This document shows, one piece after another, positions 27,572 to 36,516 of a stretch of DNA of 64,000 nucleotides (its first letter is position 1; every line of letters starts with the position of its first letter). The position numbers and the translations under genes were made by a program. The stretch comes from Planctomycetota bacterium (GTDB taxonomy: Bacteria > Planctomycetota > Phycisphaerae > UBA1845 > PWPN01): assembly GCA_029550525.1 (NCBI GenBank), contig JAKPHF010000064.1, positions 248,001-312,000 of the forward strand. The letters are read 5' to 3'. Below the pieces are notes generated by a model. That model saw only the letters and a list, made by a program, of their open reading frames with translations, did no database searches and was not told the origin of the DNA.

Positions 27572-28846
27572 TCACGTTACCGCGACGTGGGCGCGGCGGG
27601 ATTCGTAGGCTTCGCAGACGGTGCGAAAGACCTGGTCCACGGTGATCTGCTGCATGCAGAGGTTGTTGCGGCAGGCGGACAGGCGGTTGTTGTAAGCGTT
27701 CACGCAGGGGCTGCAGGCAAGGCCCGCCCACAGGATGTGGCTGCGCGGCGAGCGGACGCCGAAGGCGGCGGGTGTCTCGGGCCCGAAAAGCGTCACTACA
27801 TCGATGCCGGTCAGGCTCGCGAAATGAGCGGGGCCGCTGTCGTTGGTGATCAGCACTTCAGCTAGATTGTAGAGTGCCATGAGCTCGGACATGCTGGTGC
27901 GGCCGGCCATGTTCACGCAGCGATCCGATCCGACCGAACGGGCGAGCTCGGCCACCGGCCCGGCTTCCGACGGCGCGCCGGTGAACGCGATATTGAGCTC
28001 GGGATACTGACGCAGCAGCCGGCGGGCCAGTTCGAGATAGCGCTCCTGCGGCCACTTGCGCAGGGGCAGCAGATCGCTGCAGTTGGCGTTCAGCAGGATC
28101 AGCGGTGTGACGTCATCTTTTCCCAGGAGTTCGCGCAGCGTGCGCCGGACGGAAGCGGTGTCGGCGTCGCTCGCCCGGAACGAACCGGGCGCGTTCGACG
28201 ATCCCTGTTCGCTTGGCAGCATGGCGTCCGGCTCTTTCTTGAATCGCAGGTTGAGTGCCGGCAACGTATCCGGATCGGCGGTGATGGCCTCGACTTGCAT
28301 GAGGAAGATGTCACCCGCGTGCAGGTGCGAGTTGAACGAAAGCCGATGGGTCATGAGGTCGCCTCGATAGGGGCCGCCACCAGCGAATCCGTGGAAGCCG
28401 ACGCGCCGGCGAGCGCCGCTCAGGTAGCTGAGGACAGCCGACGAGCGGGCGAAGAACTCGAAATCGACGGCGGTGTCGATCTTCTCGCGTCGCATACGGG
28501 CGAGAGCACGGAGCGTGTCCCCGGCAAACCGCACGAGACCCTTGGTGCGGATGGCGATGACATTCTCGGGCGGGATGAGACGCATGAAGTCCAGGATGGG
28601 GCGGTTTTCCTCAAAGACGAGGAAGAAAACATTCTCCGCACCGACCATTTGGATGGCACGGCGCAGAGCGGGGCCGGCCAGTACGGTGGCGCCTTGCTCG
28701 GCCAACTTGACGATGACAATACGGCGAGGCGGGCCGGCCGGTGTTCGTCCGCGCAGGAGCGTGGCCGCTCGCCGCAGTTGCGTGAGCACCCAGCATGTGG
28801 GAACGCCCAGCCAACAGTCCAGGCGTCGCATGGTGTTGATGTTCAT
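27572..28846 (-). CDS. Glycosyltransferase family 9 (heptosyltransferase-like)
   Basis: 424 aa. The GT9 layout is clear: an N-terminal Rossmann domain (RIVIVKLAEQGATVLAGPAL) and a C-terminal nucleotide-sugar domain with MSELMALYNLAEVLITNDSG, PAHFASLTG and VTLFGPETPAAFG. A Cys-rich stretch (LACSPCVNAYNNRLSACRNN) near the end is typical of the ADP-heptose:LPS group. It probably adds a heptose or other sugar to the inner core of a lipid-linked glycan in the cytosol. The GT39 gene behind it lies on the same strand, and LptD at 38.9 kb is consistent with an LPS-like outer leaflet. Confidence 0.85.
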   Translation of the reverse strand: MNINTMRRLDCWLGVPTCWVLTQLRRAATLLRGRTPAGPPRRIVIVKLAEQGATVLAGPALRRAIQMVGAENVFFLVFEENRPILDFMRLIPPENVIAIRTKGLVRFAGDTLRALARMRREKIDTAVDFEFFARSSAVLSYLSGARRRVGFHGFAGGGPYRGDLMTHRLSFNSHLHAGDIFLMQVEAITADPDTLPALNLRFKKEPDAMLPSEQGSSNAPGSFRASDADTASVRRTLRELLGKDDVTPLILLNANCSDLLPLRKWPQERYLELARRLLRQYPELNIAFTGAPSEAGPVAELARSVGSDRCVNMAGRTSMSELMALYNLAEVLITNDSGPAHFASLTGIDVVTLFGPETPAAFGVRSPRSHILWAGLACSPCVNAYNNRLSACRNNLCMQQITVDQVFRTVCEAYESRRAHVAVT

Positions 28847-28940
28847 GGCATCCTGCCTTCGAGAGCGGGTTTACTTCCGCTTTTCGCGAATCTCCAATCT
28901 CACACTTGAATGTGTTCGAGGACGGTCATCTCCTCTTCCG

Positions 28941-29019
28941 AGGCGGGCAAGATGCCCGCTCCCCAGGCCCCAGCCCCCAGCCCCCGTTTCTCAAGCCTCA
29001 AGCCTCAGGTCTCAAGCCT
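28941..29019. repeat. Compound repeat: GGCGGGCAAGATGCCCGC hairpin plus CCCCAGC and CTCAAGC heptamers
   Basis: A hairpin (28941-28960) runs directly into CCCCAGG/CCCCAGC units (28961-28985) and then into TCTCAAG/CCTCAAG/CCTCAGG units (28989-29019). The last unit overlaps the TAG stop of the GT39 gene. All the tandem units are 7 bp. Confidence 0.75.
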
Positions 29020-30943
29020 ATTCCTTCACATTCGTTATCACCATCCAATCGCTGTCCTTCTTGGCTTCGTCGGGGGCGAAGCCGATAACGCGAGCAAGGT
29101 TGCCCATGCCCGCCATCTTGGCCAGGCCGTATTCGTCACGGTCGAGGATGAGATACACCGGCTTGGGCGATTCGAGCAACGATCGGGCTCGATCCATCAC
29201 CATGCTCCGCAGATTGTCGTGGCTCTTGGTGCGATCGACAAATAGATTGACGATCTCGGCCGGTTGGATCATCTGCTTGGTGTAGCGAGCATAATAGAAG
29301 CTCAGTCGCGAATCCTGGCGTCGGCTGACCCAGTACACGTCGGCGTCGTCAGGAACACCGTTGTCCTCGAGAACCTGGTGAAGCGCGGTCACCTTGCCGA
29401 TGTTGTTCATCGCCTGGCCGCAGAAGAACCACGAGGCCATGAATGCCAGCACGGACGTGGTTGCCGTCAGGCCGAAGGCGACCCAGGCGCGACCCAGCAC
29501 AAACGCCAATCCGGCCAGGAGAAGCAGCACGAGTGTGCCGGCCGCGATGATAGTGAGGGCCATCGCCAGGTCCGGCATTTCGCGGCGGAGGAAGAAGTAG
29601 CCGCCGATAAGACCGCCGACGCCGGCGAGAGCCAGGATCGGCAGGAGCACGCGACCGGGCCGTATCCATCGTTGCGGCTCAGCGTAGAATCGCTCGGCCA
29701 CTACGCCCAGCAGGAGCACGAGGGCGGGGATCATCGGGGCCACGTAATAGGGCTTCTTGAACTCGATGAGCGACATGACGACCGCGCCGATCAACGCCCA
29801 CAGCCCCGCGTACAACAGGGCGGACCGTTCGCGGGCGTACTTGCGCAGCCACGGCGCCGCGGCAGCCTCGAACACCATGAACACCCACGGCAGGACCATG
29901 CCGGCGATCCTCGGCACGTAGTAAAAGATGCCGCGCGGCCGTGTGTCATCGTACTTGCCCTGAACCCGCTGCATGTACTGCCAGTTCCACAGATTCCAGG
30001 CGTGCGGGTGCTCGCGGCCCACGAGGTACATCCAGGGCACGAAGCACAGGGCGAACACCACCAGGCCGGGGAGAATGTACAGCTCCTTGAAGGCTTGGAT
30101 GGTGCGCCGGCCGATGCCGGGATTGCCGAAGAGGTCCGCCAGTGCCAGCGTCCAACCCTGGCCGTACGCGCGAAGGGCTGCCTTACCGGATCCCGGACTG
30201 CGCTGGAGGAGGATGCTCCAGGCCTGTTGCGTGCCCTGGGCGACGAACGACAGGGGACGGTCGAGATACCACCAGGCGGCGATCGGAAGGGCGACCATGA
30301 CCAGCGGGAACGGTCCCTTGGCCATCATGCCCATGCCGAGCGCGACATAATAGAAAAAAAAGTGCAAGCGCCGCTTGTTCGAGCCCAAGGGCTGGTTGAC
30401 GCCGATCCAGAAGTGGAAGTGGGCCCACACGCAGCAGAACGTGAGCAGCATCTCCACCGTGGCATTGGGGGCATACAGGAGGAAGAACAGGCTGGAGGCG
30501 CCCACGACGGCGGTGACGCGTCCCACGCGAGGACTGAACATGAACGCGGCCAGTTTCCACAGGAGCAAGACCGTACCAAACGCAGCCAGCGCCGACGGCA
30601 GACGGGCGATGAACGTGGTAACCGGCAGGCCCGTGTTCGGGTCGTGGGGTAACACGTACGACAGACCGGCGATGATCCAGTAGGGCAGTGGCGGCTTGCG
30701 GACGTAGGGCTCACCCAGGTAGTGCGGCACGAGCCAGTTGCCGGTCATGCGCATGTCGCGGGCGCATTGGGCCACCAGTGCCTCGTGGTCACCCATCTTG
30801 GGCCCGCCGGTCACGGGCACCAGCGTGGCCACGAAGACGAATAGGAGAATGACCAAGTCCAATCCCCACCGTCGACTTGTGGCAGCCGGATGCTCTGGAT
30901 GCGTCCCCACCTCGTCGGCGGGACTGCTGGTCGTCACATTCAT
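29018..30943 (-). CDS. ArnT/PMT-type GT39 glycosyltransferase
   Basis: 641 aa from the ATG at 30943 (GGAG eight bases upstream); an earlier ATG at 30985 lacks a site. About twelve membrane helices. Loop 1 after TM1 reads PKMGDHEALVAQCARDMRMTGNW, followed by GEPYVRKPPLPYW. This is the classic ArnT/GT39 arrangement, with the acidic pair split as D-H-E. The C-terminal soluble part begins near YWVSRRQDSRLSFYY. These enzymes transfer a sugar from polyprenyl phosphate to lipid A or proteins at the periplasmic face. Exact donor not predictable. Confidence 0.85.
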   Translation of the reverse strand: MNVTTSSPADEVGTHPEHPAATSRRWGLDLVILLFVFVATLVPVTGGPKMGDHEALVAQCARDMRMTGNWLVPHYLGEPYVRKPPLPYWIIAGLSYVLPHDPNTGLPVTTFIARLPSALAAFGTVLLLWKLAAFMFSPRVGRVTAVVGASSLFFLLYAPNATVEMLLTFCCVWAHFHFWIGVNQPLGSNKRRLHFFFYYVALGMGMMAKGPFPLVMVALPIAAWWYLDRPLSFVAQGTQQAWSILLQRSPGSGKAALRAYGQGWTLALADLFGNPGIGRRTIQAFKELYILPGLVVFALCFVPWMYLVGREHPHAWNLWNWQYMQRVQGKYDDTRPRGIFYYVPRIAGMVLPWVFMVFEAAAAPWLRKYARERSALLYAGLWALIGAVVMSLIEFKKPYYVAPMIPALVLLLGVVAERFYAEPQRWIRPGRVLLPILALAGVGGLIGGYFFLRREMPDLAMALTIIAAGTLVLLLLAGLAFVLGRAWVAFGLTATTSVLAFMASWFFCGQAMNNIGKVTALHQVLEDNGVPDDADVYWVSRRQDSRLSFYYARYTKQMIQPAEIVNLFVDRTKSHDNLRSMVMDRARSLLESPKPVYLILDRDEYGLAKMAGMGNLARVIGFAPDEAKKDSDWMVITNVKE

Positions 30944-31372
30944 GGGCAGACTCCGTTCATTACCGTCTGCGTTCGGTTTACGCATTCGTCCGTGTCGTAA
31001 CGGGCTCAGGGAGCCCGGGGCCGTGCACCCCTGCGCGTTGGGGGGCCGCCGGATGTCGCGAGCATGCTACGGGAACTCGCCCGCAGCGCCAACGATGGCC
31101 GCCGGCAGCAAGGGGTGCCAAGGCCGGGCGAATCCGGTTGTGCCCGGACCGATAAACGGCGTTGGCGCACCGGTGGAGGACGCTACGCCCGATATTTCGG
31201 AGCGGACTGGACTTCTGAACGGCATTCGTGCCGGCAGTTGCCGAGTCACGGACGGACAAAGCCAGATTCCTGGCGCAAAACGCCCCGCTTCATGGTACAA
31301 TTCTGTTGACAGAACTGCCGTAATACTGTGGTCAGAGCCACCTGGGGCCGCCGAGGCCGTGGAGGGAGAGCA
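30944..31372. other. Divergent intergenic region between GT39 and GH25 genes
   Basis: About 430 bp holding the promoters of two divergent genes. A TTGACA at about 31305 has no -10 at proper spacing. No repeat family member and no supported gene were seen. Confidence 0.35.
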
Positions 31373-33040
31373 GTGCGCGAACGTCGCTTCTTTGTCCTGG
31401 GCACACTCGTCGTCGCCGGACTGGCCGGTGCCGTTTCCGAACGGACGGCGTGGGGCCAGCGTCCGCTGGGCATCGACGTCTCCAAGTGGCAGCCCACGGT
31501 CGATTGGAACCAGGTGTACGCCTCGGGCCGGGTGTTCGCCTTCATCAAGGCGACCGAAGCCTGGGATTACACCGATCCGCTCCTGGCCACGCACACGGCC
31601 AACGCCCACGCGGCGGGAATGCTCATCGGCGTATACCATTTTGCCCGGCCGGACCTGGGCCGCACGGGGACGGAGGAAGCCAACTGGTTCGTTTCCAGAG
31701 CCGGTGCGTACATGGGGCCGGGCTATCTGCCGCCGGTCCTGGATCTCGAGCGGACGGCAGGGGGCCTGGGGACGTGGGCGCACGACTTCTGCAACCGGGT
31801 CTATCAGCTCAAAGGCGTGCGGCCGCTGATCTATACCAACTGGAGCATCGCCAACTCGCATCTCAACAGCAGCCACACGGTGTGGGACTTGTGGCACGCC
31901 AATCCGACCGACGGCGATCCCCAAATCGGGAATCCTTCGGTTCCCCACTGGCCAACGTGGACGTTCTGGCAGTACAGTTGGACCGGCTCGGTGCCGGGCA
32001 TCCCGGGCAACTGCGACCTGGACGTCTTCAACGGTACGCACGAACAACTGCTCGCCTACGTGACGCCGGGCGGCAACCGTCCACCCAAGATCGCGATCCA
32101 TCCGGCCAACAGCGAAGTGGCATTCGGAGAGTCGGCCATCTTCACGGTCGCGGCTACGGGGGGAACGCCGCTGAGCTACCAGTGGCAGAAGAATCAGGTC
32201 GATCTCTCTGATGGTGGCAACGTTGCCGGCGCACGCTCGGCTACGCTGGTGATCTCCAACTGCACCGCGAGCGACGTGGCCAATTACCGCTGCGTGGTGA
32301 CCAACGCCAACGGCTCGGCCACGACCAATGCCGCCATCCTGACGATTGGATCGCTACCGACGGTGTACATCGTCGAGAGCCGCGCGGGTGGGCAGCATTA
32401 CTCCAATTACTCCGAGACGGGCGTATGGTCCGACGCCACAGCCAAAAGCACGGCCGATGGTTGTACCCCGGGCATCGGCAGCCGATGGTGCACGATTTCC
32501 AATGCGCCGGCGACCGCGGTCTTTCGCTTCACGCCGGCGATCGGCGGTACTTGGGAGGTCTTCACCACCAACTGCAACACGAACAACAGCGGCAATCCGC
32601 TCATTCACCGCGTGACCCACGTCGGCGGGACGACGGCCGTTGCGGTCTGCCAGAACTCCAGTTGCACGAACAACGCCATCAACAAGTGGTACTCGCTGGG
32701 GCAATACCGCTTGAACGCCGGAACGCAGTACACGGTCACGCTGGACGGTTCGACAACCGGCGGCTCACTGCCGAGCGGGAACGCGGGCCGGTCCGATGCC
32801 GTCAAATGGGTTCTGATCTACCAACCGGGCGATTTCGACGGCGACACCGACGTGGATCAGGACGACTTCGCCATTCTGCAGACTTGCCTGGGGAAATGGA
32901 ACGTGTCAGGCGATCCGGTGTGTGGACTGACCGACCTCGACGGGAACGGAGTGGTTGCCACTCGCGACGTGGATCTGTTCAGCAATTGCATGTCCGGCCC
33001 GGAAAACCCCGCGCGTCCTGACTGCCTGACCAACCCGTGA
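31373..33040 (+). CDS. Secreted GH25 lysozyme with Ig-like and dockerin-type domains
   Basis: 555 aa from a GTG at 31373 with GGAGG seven bases upstream; the longer start at 31328 lacks one. Signal peptide VLGTLVVAGLAGAVSERTAWG. The GH25 domain spans about 30-225 with Asp35 (GIDVSKWQ) and the acid pair Asp124/Glu126 (PVLDLE). An Ig-like domain follows (about 240-330, YQWQKNQVDLSDGG ... NYRCVVTNANGS). A beta-sandwich of about 140 residues similar to golvesin-type domains comes next (YIVESRAGGQHYSNYSETG). It ends with two EF-hand-like dockerin loops (FDGDTDVDQDDF, DLDGNGVVATRDVD). It would hydrolyse muramoyl bonds outside the cell. Confidence 0.85.
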   Translation: MRERRFFVLGTLVVAGLAGAVSERTAWGQRPLGIDVSKWQPTVDWNQVYASGRVFAFIKATEAWDYTDPLLATHTANAHAAGMLIGVYHFARPDLGRTGTEEANWFVSRAGAYMGPGYLPPVLDLERTAGGLGTWAHDFCNRVYQLKGVRPLIYTNWSIANSHLNSSHTVWDLWHANPTDGDPQIGNPSVPHWPTWTFWQYSWTGSVPGIPGNCDLDVFNGTHEQLLAYVTPGGNRPPKIAIHPANSEVAFGESAIFTVAATGGTPLSYQWQKNQVDLSDGGNVAGARSATLVISNCTASDVANYRCVVTNANGSATTNAAILTIGSLPTVYIVESRAGGQHYSNYSETGVWSDATAKSTADGCTPGIGSRWCTISNAPATAVFRFTPAIGGTWEVFTTNCNTNNSGNPLIHRVTHVGGTTAVAVCQNSSCTNNAINKWYSLGQYRLNAGTQYTVTLDGSTTGGSLPSGNAGRSDAVKWVLIYQPGDFDGDTDVDQDDFAILQTCLGKWNVSGDPVCGLTDLDGNGVVATRDVDLFSNCMSGPENPARPDCLTNP

Positions 33041-33092
33041 GGCCAAGGCTGCTCACGGAACGCCAATTAGAGGACTGACGACCAGGACCCTC

Positions 33093-33296
33093 ATTTTGAC
33101 CCTCGTAGATCTTTTCTCGATCATCATCCACGTAGTGGTCGGCAGGGAGCGTGGCTGCCCACTCGTGCATGCCCGTGAGGAATCGATCTCAGGCTGCGGG
33201 GCCATCAGCGGCGGGTTCGCCTGAATTCGCAGCTAATTTCTCCTGGATGGCTTCCAGGACGAGAGTCGTCGGGTCCTTGCCCTTGGCGGCCCCGTG
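33093..33296 (-). pseudogene. Remnant of a small RHH/antitoxin-like gene
   Basis: On the reverse strand one frame reads AAKGKDPTTLVLEAIQEKLA, then NSGEPAADGPAA, a TGA at about 33190, and continues in the same frame as DRFLTGMHEWAATLPADHY, VDDDREKIYEGQNE. A helix of the form xxLVLEAIxEKLA followed by a W-x-x-x-x-P linker and a VDDSREsIYxGRxE end is the layout of small planctomycete antitoxin/RHH-type proteins. The N-terminus is missing and the stop after the last motif is lost. No toxin partner is visible. Confidence 0.45.
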
Positions 33297-33320
33297 GAGG
33301 AAGAGCTACTCCAGCCGACG

Positions 33321-33346
33321 AGGCGGGCGAGACGCCCGCCCCCCAG
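33321..33346. repeat. GGCGGGCGAGACGCCCGCC hairpin repeat
   Basis: One of five related hairpins ending in a C-run. The others are at 28941-28960, 44333-44361 (inverted), 44428-44454 and 44460-44484. It lies 5' of the YfhO-like gene in an otherwise gene-free stretch of 33041-33384. Confidence 0.6.
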
Positions 33347-33384
33347 CTTGACGTGCTGCCGGCCGGCCTCGATTATCAGCTGCG

Positions 33385-36309
33385 ATGTCGTGCACCGAGT
33401 CCTCAAATCGAGCGGACGATCATGCGCGCTCGCGCGAGCCGAAGCGTCGAGTGCGTATGCTCGTGATCGCGGGTGCGTTCGTGCTTTTGCCGACCATCAT
33501 TCTGGCCGGGGCGTGGCGGCTGGGTGGCGCGTCGGCGCTCGAAGACGACTTGCTGTACTACTTGCCGATCCGGGCCTACATCGGCGAGCGCGTCGCGGCT
33601 GGCGAGTTTCCTTTGTGGAACCCGCTGGTGGGCATGGGCACGAGCATCGCCGCCGATCCGCAGAGCGGCTTGTGGTACCCGCCGACGTATCTGTTCGCGG
33701 TCTTGCCGGCACGGGTCGCGTACCCGCTCAACATCATCCTGCACTTCGCGCTAGCCGGCTGGGGGATGTACCGGTTTCTGCGGGCGAGCGGTCGCGATTG
33801 GCAGGCCACGTTTCTGGGGGCGCTGGCGTTCGAGTTCTGCGGCTTCCTGGTCGCCCATCGCGTGCATCTGACCATGCTTCAGGCGGTGGCGTGGATTCCG
33901 TGGATCCTTTTTGGTTGGCGGCGGTTCGCGGACACCGGGCGGTATCGCCACTTCGCCCTCGCATCGCTGGCGTTCGGACTGCAGATGTTGGTGCAGCACA
34001 CGCAGATCTCGATCATGACGGCGATTATCGTCACCGGTTACGTCATGATCGTGTTACTGCCGGTCCGCACTTCGCTGTGGTGGCGATACCCGTTGGGCAT
34101 GACGCTCGGGGCGGGAATCGGGGCGGTGCAAACGCTGCCCACACTGGCTCAACTGGGAGCGAGCGGCCGAGGCGTCGCGACGTTCAGCACCTTCGTTGAA
34201 AACTCGTGGGTGCCTTCGTCGGCGGTGATGATGCTCTTTCCGCTGTTCTTCGGAAACCGCACGCCGAACCTCGGGACGCAACCCTGGTGGGGGCTCTCGC
34301 ATTTCTGCGAGCAGTTCGCGTACGGATCGATCGCGGTGCTGGTCTTGAGCGTAGCGTCCTATTCGCTGCTCACCGCGTCACCGCGTCGCCGCGTCGCCGC
34401 GTCATCCGGCCCTCAACAGAACGAAGATTCCGGGCAAGCGGTTCAGCGCGAGGTCAGATTCTGGTGGGCTGCCTGCGGCGTAGCGCTATTGATCGCTCTC
34501 GGTCAGCTCACGCCGCTGAGCCGGCTGTTGTTCGAAGTGCCCGTGTATCGCAACCTTCGTGTGCCGGCTCGATGGATTTTGGTCTGGTCGCTGGCCATGC
34601 CCATCCTGGCCTCGGCGGTGATCACGACCCTTCGGCAGGGCGGGCCGGCCGGTGAGCGGGCGAGCCGAGCGCTGCGTTTTGCCGGTACGCGGGTGCTGCC
34701 GGCAGCCGTGTTGCTGTGCGTGTTGTTAGTCGGCGTCGCTCGCTGGCAGGTGGCGGCGCTGGAAGCGGCATACGGACAACATTGGGGAGTGCCGGCAGTC
34801 TTGCAGGGGCTCCGGACGGCGGTTCGCTGGGACAATCCGGCCATCTGGTGGCCTCTCGCCGTGATGGTGGCGAGTATCGTCGTGCTGCTTCGCTGGGCGC
34901 GCCGGCCGGACCGCCGTTCGCCGGTGCCGGTCATCGTGGTGATGCTGGTGGATTTGGCGAGCGTGGCCGGTGTGGTTGATATCGATCAGAACACGTACTC
35001 GTGCGATCAAGTTTCGGCCGCGCCGTCGCTGGTCAAGGCAATTCGTGAACTCCAACCCCAGCCGGGCCACCGGTTGCTTGTCCCCCGGTACCAGGCCGAC
35101 TACCATCGCCCGCTCGAGGTGTTGTGGCCGGAGACCAATGTTCGGCACGGTATTGAGACGTTCAACACGTACGGTCCGTTCTGGCCCAAGGCGAACCGGT
35201 TGCTGTTGCGGTTCATGCCGTGGGGCTCGAGCGAGGCCATGCTCGAGCTGCTGCGGAACCGGGAGCTGTGTGCGGCGCTAGGCGTGCGATTCATCGCGGC
35301 TCGCACGGCCGAGGAGCATGCCATCGTGGCCGCCGCCCGCGCTCCGGCCGTGGATGCGCCGCCCATGGCCATCGCCGGCACGCGGGATTGGTGCGACGTG
35401 CGGGCAGGCACGGACCTGCGCTGGCCCGTGCGGGTAGACGTGCCGGGCATCTACGAGCTGCAGTTGCAGGCTCGGCCCGGCGCCGACGTGGCGAGCCAAT
35501 GGTTCGTCCGATTGGAGACGCCCGAGTTCGACCAGGTGGGCTTTGCGCGACGGCTTGAGCCGGTGGATCTCTGCGAGGGGGAGCGTACGCTGCGGTTCTT
35601 GTTCGTCTGTCCGAAACCGGCGGGGGAACTCTTCGTACGCGTGAAATCGGAACGCGGCCACGCCGTCAGCGTTAAAGACGCCTTGTTTCGACAGGTGGCC
35701 GAGATAGGTCCGCCGGATGAGACCGCCGCTGAGAGTTCCGGGCTCGAGTTGAGGACGGTGACGCCGGACGGCGTGAGCCTCTTCGAGTGTCGGCAAGCCG
35801 TCCCTCTGCTGCGGGTCGTGCAGACCGCCCATCCGGTGGCCGATGTAAACTCCGCCGTGGCCTGGCTATGGAGCCAGCCACCGATTAGCCCGGAGTCCGA
35901 AGCGATCTTCGAGTGGAAGAGCGACTGGGGCACGCCGCCTCAATTGGCCAGCGGCGGCATCGTCGAATGGGAGAGAAAGACCGCCGGCCAGGTCGAGGCG
36001 AAGGTAAACTGCCAGTCCGACTCGCTGCTGGTCTTCAACGAGTCGTTTGATCCAGGCTGGCGGGCCGAGGTCGATGGTGTCCCCACCCGCATCCATCGGG
36101 TGAACGCGGTCGTTCAGGGCGTCATCGTACCACAAGGGTTGTCCAAGGTTTCCTTTCGGTATCACCCTCCGGGGTTTGTGGCGGGATTGCTGGTTTCCGG
36201 CTTCTCGCTGGCGGTCCTGGCCGTCGGGGGGTTCGCCAAGCCGCGATTCATCGCGTCTAGACCTGCTGCGGAAGAAAAGCAGGCGTCACGCTCCGCGGGT
36301 TGCCGATAG
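33385..36309 (+). CDS. YfhO-like large membrane protein
   Basis: 974 aa. The ATG at 33385 has no strong ribosome binding site; 33457 (MLVIAGAFVLL) is a possible alternative start. About a dozen membrane helices occupy residues 25-530, with loop 1 WRLGGASALEDDLLYYLPIRAYIGERVAAGEFPLWNPLVG typical of YfhO/GT-C proteins. A periplasmic beta-rich half follows, closing with VFNESFDPGWRAEVDGVPTR before a last membrane helix. YfhO in Gram-positives glycosylates teichoic acids; planctomycete members are untested. Four octamers CCGCGTC(A/G) at 34373-34404 encode a cytosolic or loop segment LTASPRRRVAAS. Confidence 0.75.
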   Translation: MSCTESSNRADDHARSREPKRRVRMLVIAGAFVLLPTIILAGAWRLGGASALEDDLLYYLPIRAYIGERVAAGEFPLWNPLVGMGTSIAADPQSGLWYPPTYLFAVLPARVAYPLNIILHFALAGWGMYRFLRASGRDWQATFLGALAFEFCGFLVAHRVHLTMLQAVAWIPWILFGWRRFADTGRYRHFALASLAFGLQMLVQHTQISIMTAIIVTGYVMIVLLPVRTSLWWRYPLGMTLGAGIGAVQTLPTLAQLGASGRGVATFSTFVENSWVPSSAVMMLFPLFFGNRTPNLGTQPWWGLSHFCEQFAYGSIAVLVLSVASYSLLTASPRRRVAASSGPQQNEDSGQAVQREVRFWWAACGVALLIALGQLTPLSRLLFEVPVYRNLRVPARWILVWSLAMPILASAVITTLRQGGPAGERASRALRFAGTRVLPAAVLLCVLLVGVARWQVAALEAAYGQHWGVPAVLQGLRTAVRWDNPAIWWPLAVMVASIVVLLRWARRPDRRSPVPVIVVMLVDLASVAGVVDIDQNTYSCDQVSAAPSLVKAIRELQPQPGHRLLVPRYQADYHRPLEVLWPETNVRHGIETFNTYGPFWPKANRLLLRFMPWGSSEAMLELLRNRELCAALGVRFIAARTAEEHAIVAAARAPAVDAPPMAIAGTRDWCDVRAGTDLRWPVRVDVPGIYELQLQARPGADVASQWFVRLETPEFDQVGFARRLEPVDLCEGERTLRFLFVCPKPAGELFVRVKSERGHAVSVKDALFRQVAEIGPPDETAAESSGLELRTVTPDGVSLFECRQAVPLLRVVQTAHPVADVNSAVAWLWSQPPISPESEAIFEWKSDWGTPPQLASGGIVEWERKTAGQVEAKVNCQSDSLLVFNESFDPGWRAEVDGVPTRIHRVNAVVQGVIVPQGLSKVSFRYHPPGFVAGLLVSGFSLAVLAVGGFAKPRFIASRPAAEEKQASRSAGCR
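34373..34404. repeat. CCGCGTC(A/G) octamer array inside the YfhO-like gene
   Basis: Four 8-bp units in the coding sequence between two membrane helices. The same unit occurs as intergenic or 5' arrays at 47268-47291 and 54414-54445 (both reverse complement). Thirty-two bases is not a multiple of three, so the frame upstream or downstream must have adjusted around it. Confidence 0.75.
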
Positions 36310-36516
36310 ACGGCGAGCGGGTTTTTGCGGCCGGGTGACTCGGAACTGACAGGATCGGGTCACCGCGGACGTCATTATCTCGAGAGCGGAGGTCCGCCCG
36401 CGGTAGTCCCCGGTGGGCCAGGACCGCTAAGCTATGGATACGCCGGCTTGGACAAGGCGATGATGACAGGACCGCAGGAGCCGGCGGGATCCCGGGTTGC
36501 AACAAGGAGAAATCCA

